Source of the DNA: a virus | Virus record (IMG/VR): IMGVR_UViG_3300042466_000422 | Coordinates: 1 to 32,299 of that record | Direction: 5' to 3' (one strand) | DNA: 32,299 nt | Notes under the pieces: generated by a model | Databases searched by the model: none | What the model was told of the DNA's origin: nothing | The model's input: only the letters and a program-made list of their open reading frames with translations | Program-made: the position numbers and the translations under genes | Shown: positions 15,149 through 22,618 of the stretch, piece after piece | Numbering within the stretch: position 1 is the stretch's first letter | How the letters are laid out: every line of letters starts with the position of its first letter

Positions 15149-16534
15149 ATGATACTTTCTCTTTGCGTAATTGCGGGCAATGAAGCGGCACAGATCGGCG
15201 CCATGCTCGAGAGCTTTAACGGCGTGATCGACGAGGTCTCACTCGTGCGCGCCATCGGCTCCCAGGAACCGGACGCGACCGAGCAGATCGTGCGCGACTG
15301 GTGCATGCAGAATTCCGTCGGCTTTATCTTTTCTGAATACAAGAATGGCGCCACGGCACAGGCCTGGAAGCATGTCGATTCGTTCGCTCGCGCGCGTAAC
15401 CAATCCTTCGCCCAGGCGTGCGGCGACTGGCTGATCTGGGCGGACTGCGACGACGTGATCGCGGATGCTGACAAACTCCGGGACAGACTCGCCGAGCTAT
15501 CCGAGGACGTGCTCATGCTTCGCTGCCCGTATGATGTGCACGGCACCGGCAAAAAGCTGCACCGCGAACGGATCATTCGGCGCTCGGCGTTTGTGTCTGG
15601 GCGCATCTGGCACCATGACGTACACGAGAACCTGCTTCTGCTGCCGAACGATCGGCACTTCGATTGGGCGACGCCAATCTGGCATCACAAGCCGATCTCG
15701 ATCAAGCAGGACAACCGCAAGCGGAACCTGGCGATCCTGGGGCGGAGCGTGGCCGAGTCTGCAACGCAGTATTTTTACGTGCACCAAGAGCACTATTGCG
15801 CCGGCAACAAGACGGCCGCGGAGCAGTTCGGCCGCATCGCGCTGAGCTTCCCCAACCTCGACGACTCTTTTCGGTACGAGGTCCAGCTGAATCTCGCCAG
15901 GCTCGTCGCTTCCCGGCGTGAGGCGATGGGCTTCGCGATGAGCGCGCACGGTGTTTTCCCTTGGTGCCGGGAGGCCATTGCCTCAATCATCCTCCTGGCG
16001 TTTGAGCGCAACGACGGCAAGCGGGCGAGCTTCTGGGCGTCGCGGATGCTGACATTGCCGGAGCCGACCGAGAAAGAGCGGCCGTGGACCCACGAGGTCA
16101 AATGGTACAACTGGGCCGGCCACGACCTGGCGGCTCGGGCGTTTCGTCTCGCCGGCCAACTGGACGACGCCGCGGCGATGCAGCTCGTGTTTCACAAGCA
16201 TACCCAGCCGAGGATTCGAATCATGCAAAAGACCCTCGGCAACTCGACCCGATCGGTGTCATTCCGCGACGCGTGGCTCTCGACGGCGGCGCAACCGGAC
16301 CGCATCGAGCACCGTTTCATAGTGCGCGCCGACGATGCCGAGACGATCAACATGGCCAAGCAATTCCTGCACGACGTGGGCGAGCCCAGCGCAGCGGATC
16401 CGGGCGTCATCCAGGTCAATGCCGAGGATGGCATGGTCGCACCGCACGGCTGGGATGAGCGGATCCTGGCGAGTGGCTGCACGCTGATTGACGCCGAGAA
16501 CATCGAGCAGATCCTCGGGACAAAAAAGCCATGA
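15149..16534 (+). CDS. glycosyltransferase, GT2-like
   Basis: From the ATG at 15149 the product is 461 residues. Residues 1 to about 110 show the GT-A nucleotide-sugar fold: 'ILSLCVIAGNEAAQIGAML', 'DSFARARNQSFAQACGDW' and the metal-binding DCDD (99-102) in 'WLIWADCDDVI'. The remaining ~350 residues are helical and may be an acceptor-binding or TPR-like part. It would transfer a sugar from a nucleotide donor to a protein or glycan. An open frame extends upstream to 15056, but it runs through the terminator hairpin, so the ATG is preferred. The gene lies just after the capsid gene and overlaps the next by four bases. Acceptor unknown; the virion or the host surface are candidates. Confidence 0.8.
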   Translation: MILSLCVIAGNEAAQIGAMLESFNGVIDEVSLVRAIGSQEPDATEQIVRDWCMQNSVGFIFSEYKNGATAQAWKHVDSFARARNQSFAQACGDWLIWADCDDVIADADKLRDRLAELSEDVLMLRCPYDVHGTGKKLHRERIIRRSAFVSGRIWHHDVHENLLLLPNDRHFDWATPIWHHKPISIKQDNRKRNLAILGRSVAESATQYFYVHQEHYCAGNKTAAEQFGRIALSFPNLDDSFRYEVQLNLARLVASRREAMGFAMSAHGVFPWCREAIASIILLAFERNDGKRASFWASRMLTLPEPTEKERPWTHEVKWYNWAGHDLAARAFRLAGQLDDAAAMQLVFHKHTQPRIRIMQKTLGNSTRSVSFRDAWLSTAAQPDRIEHRFIVRADDAETINMAKQFLHDVGEPSAADPGVIQVNAEDGMVAPHGWDERILASGCTLIDAENIEQILGTKKP

Positions 16535-17169
16535 GTGAGCAGCCGGCCATCGTTATCTGCACGGTCAACTCGGCTTGTCTCGAGGTCATGCTCGCCTCGA
16601 TCAAGGCCTACGTGCCGGCCGGGGTCGAAAAGCACGTGCATTTCAAGGTCGGCGCTACGTTCGGCGAGGCCTACAACTTTGCGATGCGTGACGCCTTCAC
16701 GCGCCACACCGAGCTCATCATCTGCAACGACGATATCGTTTTCACGCCGACGACCTGGGCGAAGCTTCTGGCGGACGTTGCTCTGCTCAAGGAGGCGGTC
16801 GCCGATCTTGGCTACGTCGCAGCCAGGTCGGACTATGCTCGAGGATTGCAGAACATCCGTTGCGGCTCCGGGCGCCTGGACTTCTTGCGGTTCGAATCGG
16901 AGCGCAGCATCATTGAGACGCCGGTCATCGCGCCGATCTGCGCGTGGATCCACCGGGATGCGTGGGTCGATTTTCCTCCGATCAACTGGTTCAGCGACGA
17001 CGTGCAATGCGCGGACATGAAGCGCCGGCACTTTGTTTCCCGAGCCTACGTGCACCACGTCGGCTCACAGACGTGCGGCAACGACGCAGCCAGGTGCATG
17101 GCCGATGCCGAGCCCTGGCTCAAAGCGAACCGGCCGGCGCTGCACGCGCTGCACTTCGGCGCCGTTTGA
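16531..17169 (+). CDS. second glycosyltransferase-like protein
   Basis: The 212-residue product resembles a short GT-A enzyme. It opens with a beta-strand start 'PAIVICTVNSACLEVML', then 'TFGEAYNFAMRDAFTRHTE' and NDD (66-68) in 'LIICNDDIVFTPTTW' in the place of the DxD metal motif. A later 'WFSDDVQCADMKRRHF' and 'AYVHHVGSQT' fit the acceptor/donor-site region of small rhamnosyl- or GT2-like enzymes. It overlaps the upstream glycosyltransferase by ATGA (16531-16534), so the two likely act together or in sequence. Donor and acceptor are unknown. Confidence 0.65.
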   Translation: MSEQPAIVICTVNSACLEVMLASIKAYVPAGVEKHVHFKVGATFGEAYNFAMRDAFTRHTELIICNDDIVFTPTTWAKLLADVALLKEAVADLGYVAARSDYARGLQNIRCGSGRLDFLRFESERSIIETPVIAPICAWIHRDAWVDFPPINWFSDDVQCADMKRRHFVSRAYVHHVGSQTCGNDAARCMADAEPWLKANRPALHALHFGAV

Positions 17170-17185
17170 CAAGTCGCACAATTAT

Positions 17186-17506
17186 ATGGCCGCCGTCCGA
17201 GATTTCGACCCGACGCAGATCAATTCCGACTTCTCGGCGATACTCGCGCAGGCCGGGATCTCGTTCACGTATCAGAGCACCTCGATCACCGGCGTCTGGT
17301 CGTCATCGCGCGATGCTTTCGCGGACTTCGAGGACCAGCGTCGCGACGACAGTAAGTTCACGGTTTTCCTACTGACCTCGAGCGTCAGCGCCGTGCCCCA
17401 GGTCACGCAGACTCTCTCACGGGCGGGCATCACCTATTTCATCGAGCGCGTGACCCTGGACGCTGAGGGCGCCGGCTGCGAAATCGAAGTCTGCAAGTCG
17501 ATATGA
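17186..17506 (+). CDS. head-tail connector-like protein
   Basis: From the ATG at 17186 the protein is 106 residues with mixed helix and strand ('FDPTQINSDFSAILAQAG', 'ISFTYQSTSITGVWSSS', 'FTVFLLTSSVSAVPQ', 'VTLDAEGAGCEIEVCKSI'). Its size, beta-rich end and position between capsid and tail-completion genes fit a lambda FII-like connector. The frame is open further upstream, inside the glycosyltransferase gene, but 17186 is the first ATG after that gene's stop. It overlaps the next gene by ATGA at 17503-17506. The assignment rests on synteny. Confidence 0.5.
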   Translation: MAAVRDFDPTQINSDFSAILAQAGISFTYQSTSITGVWSSSRDAFADFEDQRRDDSKFTVFLLTSSVSAVPQVTQTLSRAGITYFIERVTLDAEGAGCEIEVCKSI

Positions 17507-18303
17507 TTGATATTAAAACCAGTTTTTCGCAGCTTGAAATGCAGCTACATCTTTTGGCGAAAGCGGCAAAAGTTGATCTTGGCTCGGTGATTAAAGAAGA
17601 AGCCAAGTACGCGATCCAGACCATCGTGAAATTCACCCGTCCAAAACAAAAGGCCCAAGGCGTCAACGCGGTGCGCGGAGATTTTAACAAGCTCGCGGAA
17701 CCGTTGGTTTACCAAGACCTACAAGCTAAGGCGACCGAAGGCGGATTTTATAAATCGATGGCTAGATATGTTCGCAATCGTAAGGTCGAGAAGTTGCGCC
17801 TGCTGCTCAATAATCCTAAGCTCTCACACTATTACGGAAAGCCTCTGCTTGAAAGCGAAGATGCTATCAAGAAATATCATCGCAGTAAGCGAAACGCAAA
17901 CGGCAGAATTGAAGGCAAGCCGCGAGTCCTTGCGTTTGGATTGGATTTTCGTCGTGTACGAAAGACGATGGAAGATCGAGTTGGCTGGAGTGTCAGCGGC
18001 TGGAGGTCATCCGCAATAGTGACTGGCGCGCGCTATAAAAAGTTCAGCGACAAACTTAAGCCACAAGCTGGAGGGAATACGCTTTTTGGTTCGGTGCGTT
18101 CTACCTTTGGACCGGATCCATTTATTAAGGCTACGGCTAGTAACGTGAAGATCTCAAATTATCAGCGCATGATTGACGGGACTATAAATTCACGCATCAA
18201 AACAACCACCAGGAAAGTCGCCGCCGTTCTTGCCAACCGCGCCGTCAATCTTGGCTTCACCCGTGTCGGCGGTGCGATGCCAATCAAAACCCCAACAGCA
18301 TGA
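17503..18303 (+). CDS. tail completion protein (gpZ / HK97 gp10-like)
   Basis: The 266-residue basic protein sits where lambda encodes Z, between the connector and the tail terminator. The helical N-terminal part ('FSQLEMQLHLLAKAAKVDL') and Arg/Lys-rich middle match the look of tail-completion proteins, which help the finished tail accept the head. No catalytic motif is seen. The gene is clearly more AT-rich than its neighbours (42% GC over 17521-17580 against 58% over 17221-17280), suggesting it was exchanged separately. It overlaps both neighbours by four bases. Confidence 0.5.
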   Translation: MIDIKTSFSQLEMQLHLLAKAAKVDLGSVIKEEAKYAIQTIVKFTRPKQKAQGVNAVRGDFNKLAEPLVYQDLQAKATEGGFYKSMARYVRNRKVEKLRLLLNNPKLSHYYGKPLLESEDAIKKYHRSKRNANGRIEGKPRVLAFGLDFRRVRKTMEDRVGWSVSGWRSSAIVTGARYKKFSDKLKPQAGGNTLFGSVRSTFGPDPFIKATASNVKISNYQRMIDGTINSRIKTTTRKVAAVLANRAVNLGFTRVGGAMPIKTPTA

Positions 18304-18731
18304 GCACCCGCACAAACATCCGCAACGCAACCGGCGCCGCGCTGACCGGCGCTCTTGTCGTGCCGACGGCAAACATCCTCCGCGGGCGAAACAACACGAT
18401 CGCCAGTATCAGCTTCCCGGCCGCAGCGATCTACGCCGTCAGCGAGCAGATCGAGGTCCGCACGCTCGGGCCGAGCAACCGCACGCAATACCGGCAGCTC
18501 CAGCTCATTGTAGACTACTTTGTCGCCGAGAGCGGGACCTATTTGATCGACGATCTTTTTGACACCGGGAGCGCAGCGGTCGAGGCGGCCGTGCTCGCCG
18601 ACGTGACGCTGGGTGGCGTATGTCAAGATCTGCATTTGACGGCAGTCGATTATACGATCGAGCCAGATGAGGACCGGCGCTTCGGATCGGCTCGTCACAC
18701 TTTCAACTGCATCTACTTTTCAACCGACTAA
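18300..18731 (+). CDS. tail terminator protein (gpU-like)
   Basis: The 143-residue protein has the length and alternating strand-helix pattern of lambda-type tail terminators ('IYAVSEQIEVRTLGPSNR', 'YRQLQLIVDYFVAES', 'LHLTAVDYTIEPDEDRRFG'). These cap the growing tail tube and form part of the head-tail joint. Position just before the tube protein supports the call. The start overlaps the previous stop (ATGA at 18300-18303). Confidence 0.6.
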   Translation: MSTRTNIRNATGAALTGALVVPTANILRGRNNTIASISFPAAAIYAVSEQIEVRTLGPSNRTQYRQLQLIVDYFVAESGTYLIDDLFDTGSAAVEAAVLADVTLGGVCQDLHLTAVDYTIEPDEDRRFGSARHTFNCIYFSTD

Positions 18732-18740
18732 CCTAATTTT

Positions 18741-19127
18741 ATGGCAACCAAACTCGGCCGTGAAGGCCTCATCAAACTATCCAGCACGACGATTGGCGAG
18801 CTACGCAACTACGCTCTGACCCATACGTCCGACACCGTCGAAGACTCCGTCATCGGCGACACCTACCGCACCCGGCTCGCATCCATGAAATCCTTCTCGG
18901 TTTCGGGCGACCTTTATTGGGACGAGACCGACGCCGGCCAGCTCCTGATCACCATCGGAAGCTCGGTCACGTTGAACCTTTATCCAGAGGGCTCGACGAC
19001 CGGCGATGTTTACTATTCCGGCGCCGCGATCGTCACCCAGTTCAACGTCAGCGCCAGCTTCGACGGCATCATCGAGGGCTCAATCGCCTTCGAAGGTAAC
19101 GGACCGCTAAGCACGTTGACCGCTTAA
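18741..19127 (+). CDS. major tail tube protein
   Basis: The 128-residue product has the compact beta-sandwich look of siphovirus tube proteins: 'LGREGLIKLSSTTIGELRN', 'TYRTRLASMKSFSVSGDLYW', 'SVTLNLYPEGSTTGDVYY' and 'FDGIIEGSIAFEGNGPLS'. Hexameric rings of this protein stack around the tape measure to form the tail. Its position between the terminator and the G/GT chaperones is the standard order. No Shine-Dalgarno is visible (TAACCTAATTTT before the ATG). Confidence 0.85.
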   Translation: MATKLGREGLIKLSSTTIGELRNYALTHTSDTVEDSVIGDTYRTRLASMKSFSVSGDLYWDETDAGQLLITIGSSVTLNLYPEGSTTGDVYYSGAAIVTQFNVSASFDGIIEGSIAFEGNGPLSTLTA

Positions 19128-19152
19128 TCTCGCAGGCAAAACACACACACAC

Positions 19153-19476
19153 ATGGACGCAATCGATCAAGTCAGAGAACACTTCGCCTCACTCGGCACG
19201 CGCAAGATCGACGTGCCCGAGTGGAAGCTCGTCGTGCACGCATCGCCGGTCACGCTCTCGGAAAAGAACCGGCTCTATCGTCGCAGCAAAGAAAACGACA
19301 TGGAGCTCCTGGTGGACATCCTGATCATGAAGGCGACCGACGAGCACGGCGTGAAGCTGTTTACCATCGAGCACAAGCCGACCCTCTTAAACAAGGCGGA
19401 CAGCAACGTCGTCGGCCGCATCGCAAACGCTATTCTCGCGGACGATGCGCCGAAGGTGGACGACCTAAAAAACTGA
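19153..19476 (+). CDS. tail assembly chaperone G
   Basis: The 107-residue G-type protein lies between tube and tape measure genes, where tail assembly chaperones always sit. It contains 'DVPEWKLVVHASPVTLSEKN' and ends 'DDAPKVDDLKN' at a frameshift site. G coats the tape measure during tail assembly, and a fraction of ribosomes extend it into GT. The leader is a run of AC repeats (CACACACACACACATG) without a Shine-Dalgarno. Confidence 0.85.
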   Translation: MDAIDQVREHFASLGTRKIDVPEWKLVVHASPVTLSEKNRLYRRSKENDMELLVDILIMKATDEHGVKLFTIEHKPTLLNKADSNVVGRIANAILADDAPKVDDLKN

Positions 19477-19634
19477 TCTACGGCGGGGAGGCGGCCGACT
19501 TCCTGACCGTGTACGCTCTGGCAGACAGACTGCATAAATGCGCCCATGAAATTCTTGCCATGCCGGCGCAGGAATTGACCGGCTGGATTGCTTACATCGA
19601 ATACCAAAACCGAAAACTAAAACAACATGGCTGA
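19153..19634 (+). CDS. tail assembly chaperone G-T fusion by -1 frameshift
   Basis: Slipping back one base at the AAAAAAC heptamer (19467-19473) joins the 107 residues of G to 53 further residues read from 19473 to the TGA at 19632-19634. The expected fusion is 160 residues. The T part begins 'LIYGGEAADFLTVYALADRL' and contains 'HEILAMPAQELTGWIAYIE', which looks like other phage T domains. In this family the T part contacts the tube protein while G holds the tape measure. The T frame has no good start of its own and ends eight bases inside the tape measure gene, both typical of GT arrangements. Confidence 0.85.
19467..19473 (+). promoter_or_regulatory. -1 programmed frameshift slippery site
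   Basis: The heptamer A AAA AAC is read in the G frame as CTA AAA AAC followed immediately by TGA (19474-19476). It is a perfect X XXY YYZ slippery sequence. A short stem, CGGC (19481-19484) with GCCG (19494-19497), can form seven bases downstream and might act as the stimulator, although it is weak on its own. Confidence 0.85.
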
Positions 19635-20973
19635 AGCATCATTCACACTCCGGGCGGTCGATGCGACGAAAGCCGCGTTTGCTAGCGTGCAGAACTCGCT
19701 CGGTAAGCTGGAGAAATCAACGCAGTCGATTTCCAAGATCACCAAGCTGGCGTTCGGTGGCGAGGCCGTGATGGGCGCGCTGAACATGATGAAGCAGCGC
19801 CTGGACAAGGTCGCGACCGCTGGCGAAGAAGTAGGATTCAGCGACGAGCAAATCGTGGCCGCGATTCAGATGGAGAATCTCGTCGAGAATACGTTGAACC
19901 TTTTCATGAAGCTGCCTCTAGCTCTAGCGCAAGTTGGCATCAGCATAGGAAACGCTTTTACGCCACTTACAAAAGACGAAATCAGGCAAAAGCTCGACGA
20001 TCTGAAATTCGTGAAATTCAGGAAAGAGATTGAGGCATCGGGCGCAACGCTGGCCGAATTAAAAAAAGACTTTGACCAGATAGGAATGTCGCAGGAGCAA
20101 CTGACTGCGGCAAAAAAGAATCTTGCCGAAACGCTCGGTGCAGAACTGGAAGCAATGCGCGGAAAAGGCGATCCAGTTGCTACCGCGAAAAAAGAAGTTG
20201 AGCTCCAAAAGATTTTAAATGACCTGAGAAAAGACGAAGTATCAGAGACGGAAAAACTCAAGAAACTAACCGAGCAACTGGGGGTCGTTCAAAGCCAAAC
20301 ATCTGTTGCGACCATTGAACAGTTGCGCGAAAACCTTCAAGCGGACAAAATGCGCGTGAGTGATTTACTGGGAGCGCGCGAGGATTTTGGTTTAAGAAGA
20401 GACATTCCAGAGGAAAATACGCAGATTCAAATCAGGACAAAGGAACAGTTACTCGAGCTTCTTCCAAGAATCCAAGCGCGTGAGGAAAAAATTAACGCTC
20501 TCATGAAGGAGCAAAACAGACTCTTCGACGACGCCGGCCAAATTCTTGCCACCGGATTCGAGGATGCAATTCTATCTGGTCAAAAACTCAGCGACACGCT
20601 GCGCGCAATCGGCCAAGACCTAGTGCGGCTAGTCTTCAGCAACATGATAACGCAGCCGCTCGCGAAGGGAATCGGAACCTTCCTTTCTGGCATGCGCGCC
20701 GAGGGCGGACCCGTGAACGCAGGCGGCGCTTACATGGTCGGAGAAAAAGGACCGGAGCTTTTCGTGCCGCACGCATCGGGCAGCATCGTGCCAAATAACA
20801 AGATGAGCGGAGGCGGATCCGGCAGCGGAGGCGTCACGGTCAACTACAACATCGCGGCCGGCGTCTCGCGCGCCGAACTCGTGCCGATTCTCGACCAGGA
20901 GCGGCGTCGGCTAAAGGCCGAGATCCCCGATATGGTTCGCCGCGGCGGTGGATATCGCGCAGCATTTGCCTGA
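19627..20973 (+). CDS. tape measure protein, short
   Basis: The 448-residue protein follows the chaperones. It is mostly helical, with a hydrophobic segment (about 80-105, 'LNLFMKLPLALAQVGISIG') and a glycine-rich C-terminal part ('GSGSGGVTVNYNIAAG', then 'AELVPILDQERRRLKAEIP') like the ends of lambda H-type proteins. At about 0.15 nm per residue it predicts a tail of roughly 67 nm, short for a siphovirus. The centre is AT-richer (40% GC over 20161-20220) than both ends, hinting at exchange of the coiled-coil core. The start overlaps the T frame by eight bases. Confidence 0.8.
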   Translation: MAEASFTLRAVDATKAAFASVQNSLGKLEKSTQSISKITKLAFGGEAVMGALNMMKQRLDKVATAGEEVGFSDEQIVAAIQMENLVENTLNLFMKLPLALAQVGISIGNAFTPLTKDEIRQKLDDLKFVKFRKEIEASGATLAELKKDFDQIGMSQEQLTAAKKNLAETLGAELEAMRGKGDPVATAKKEVELQKILNDLRKDEVSETEKLKKLTEQLGVVQSQTSVATIEQLRENLQADKMRVSDLLGAREDFGLRRDIPEENTQIQIRTKEQLLELLPRIQAREEKINALMKEQNRLFDDAGQILATGFEDAILSGQKLSDTLRAIGQDLVRLVFSNMITQPLAKGIGTFLSGMRAEGGPVNAGGAYMVGEKGPELFVPHASGSIVPNNKMSGGGSGSGGVTVNYNIAAGVSRAELVPILDQERRRLKAEIPDMVRRGGGYRAAFA

Positions 20974-20978
20974 TCCTC

Positions 20979-21578
20979 ATGGCTATTTCATATCCACTCA
21001 CTCCGCCGAGTCCGTTCAACCTCTCGCAACTTTCGTTGACGGGCGTCTCGGCGACCTCGCGCAACACGTCGCCGTTTACGCTCCAGACCCAGCAATACAA
21101 CTGGCCAGGCCAAGCCTGGCTCGGATCGGTCGATTGCCCGCCGATGAAGCGCGCGGACGCCGAGGAGATCATTTCCTTTCTGCTGAAGGCGCAACGTGGC
21201 ACGTTTTACTTTCAAGACTACGCCAACCCGACGAACCGAGGCGGCGTCACTGGGACACTCACCGTTTCCAGCGCGACCGCGAACGGGACAACGCTTGGCA
21301 TCAGCGGCGCGAGTGGGCAATTTGCCGTCGGCGACTGGCTGCAAATCTCGACCTCGCTTTACAAGGTCGTCCAATCCAACTCGTCGTCGAGCGTGGACGT
21401 TTTCCCGGCGCTGCGCAAAAGCTACGCGGGCGGCACATCTATCGTTTACGGCAAGCCCAACGACGCAGCTCGCGCACAGGGCGTCTTCCGCCTGGCATCG
21501 CCGAGCACCGAGTGGTCAATCGGTGAGGCGAGCATTTACGGCGTCGGCTTTGCCATCATCGAGGACGTCGAGTCATGA
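20979..21578 (+). CDS. distal tail / minor tail protein
   Basis: The 199-residue protein follows the tape measure. Its start, 'FTLQTQQYNWPGQAWLGSV', then 'MKRADAEEIISFLLKAQRGT' and 'FYFQDYANP', fits distal tail or minor tail proteins that form the first ring of the tail tip. The middle is beta-rich ('GTTLGISGASGQFAVGDWL'). The gene order Dit-like, hub-like, NlpC-like, J-like matches the baseplate of lambda and GTA-type tails. It overlaps the following gene by ATGA (21575-21578). Confidence 0.65.
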   Translation: MAISYPLTPPSPFNLSQLSLTGVSATSRNTSPFTLQTQQYNWPGQAWLGSVDCPPMKRADAEEIISFLLKAQRGTFYFQDYANPTNRGGVTGTLTVSSATANGTTLGISGASGQFAVGDWLQISTSLYKVVQSNSSSSVDVFPALRKSYAGGTSIVYGKPNDAARAQGVFRLASPSTEWSIGEASIYGVGFAIIEDVES

Positions 21579-22213
21579 GCATCACCACCGCAGGCCGGTC
21601 GCTCTCGGCCAACATGGTCACGGAGGTCAGCGCGTCGCAGCTCTCGCCGATCTTGCTCGCTTCGTTTTCGTTCTCGACGCCGGTCAGGCTTTGGAGCGGC
21701 TACGGTACGATCACGGTCGGCAGCGTGACCTACCAGGGCATTGGCACGCTCGGCACAATCTCGCCCGTCGAGGAAACGACCGACCTGGCGGCGCGCGGAA
21801 TTAACTTCCAGCTCTCGGGTGTGCCGGCGGCTTACGTGTCGCTAGCGCTCACCGAGAACTACCAGGGCAAGGAGTGCTCGGTGCTATTTGGGGCGCTCGA
21901 TGCAACCGGCGCGCTGGTCTCATCGCCGGTTACGATCTTCGCTGGCCGCATGGATATAATGTCCATCAATGACGATGGTCAGGAATCCACGATCATCATG
22001 ACCGCGGAGAATAAGCTGGTGGACTTCCGCCGGCCACGCGAAGTGCGATACACCCACGAGGAACAGCAAAACCTTTACCCGGTCAGCCCTCCTGATCTTG
22101 GCTTGGAATTCGTGAACGCTATCCAGGAAAAACAAATTTACTGGGGCGATGCAAAGCTCGCTGCACCGATCAACGAAGGCGGCGGAGAGACCGAGGTCAC
22201 CTCTTACATGTGA
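21575..22213 (+). CDS. tail hub-like protein (DUF2163/DUF1833-like)
   Basis: The 212-residue protein has a beta-rich body ('ITVGSVTYQGIGTLGTISP', 'AARGINFQLSGVPAAY', 'VTIFAGRMDIMSINDDGQ') that resembles tail hub proteins of the GTA gp13 or lambda L type. 'ENKLVDFRRPREVRYTHEEQ' before a flexible end is typical of this group. It would link the distal tail ring to the central tip. Its stop overlaps the start of the NlpC-like gene (TGATG at 22211-22215). Confidence 0.6.
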   Translation: MSITTAGRSLSANMVTEVSASQLSPILLASFSFSTPVRLWSGYGTITVGSVTYQGIGTLGTISPVEETTDLAARGINFQLSGVPAAYVSLALTENYQGKECSVLFGALDATGALVSSPVTIFAGRMDIMSINDDGQESTIIMTAENKLVDFRRPREVRYTHEEQQNLYPVSPPDLGLEFVNAIQEKQIYWGDAKLAAPINEGGGETEVTSYM

Positions 22214-22617
22214 TGCCAGCACGACGCGACAACTGGCCGAATCTCCTGGCGCAATTTATCGAAGCGCGCCGCGAGCAACCTTTCGCCTGGGGCTCGAACG
22301 ACTGCTGCACGTTTGCAGCGGATTGGGTCGAGATCTGCACGGGCGAGGATCACGCGAAGGCCTGGCGCGGTCGCTACACGTCGGCGCTTGGTGCGGCGCG
22401 CGCTCTGGACGAGGCCGGCGGCGTGGAGGCTCTGGTCGATGCGCTCGGTCTGCAACGCATCGCATCGAAGCTGGTCGGCCGCGGCGACATCGTTGCCCAA
22501 GAAACCGGGCGCGGGATGACGCTCGGAATTTGTCTCGGCGAGACAACTGTTTTCACAGCTAAGACTGGTCTGATCTTTGGTCCGATTACAAACGTCGAGA
22601 CAGCTTGGAGAATTTAA
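22213..22617 (+). CDS. NlpC/P60-like tail protein (DUF6950-like), apparently no catalytic His
   Basis: From the ATG at 22213 the protein is 134 residues. 'FAWGSNDCCTFAADWVE' (25-40) contains the would-be nucleophile C31 of an NlpC/P60-like fold, and 'RGDIVAQ' (90-96) is the next conserved element. The usual active-site His after that element is absent; the only His is H47. GTA gp14 and lambda K relatives cut cell-wall peptides during DNA entry, but this one may be structural or use other residues. A GTG at 22210 would add one residue. It lies between the hub and J-like genes, the usual place for the tail peptidase. Confidence 0.65.
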   Translation: MPARRDNWPNLLAQFIEARREQPFAWGSNDCCTFAADWVEICTGEDHAKAWRGRYTSALGAARALDEAGGVEALVDALGLQRIASKLVGRGDIVAQETGRGMTLGICLGETTVFTAKTGLIFGPITNVETAWRI

Positions 22618-22618
22618 T

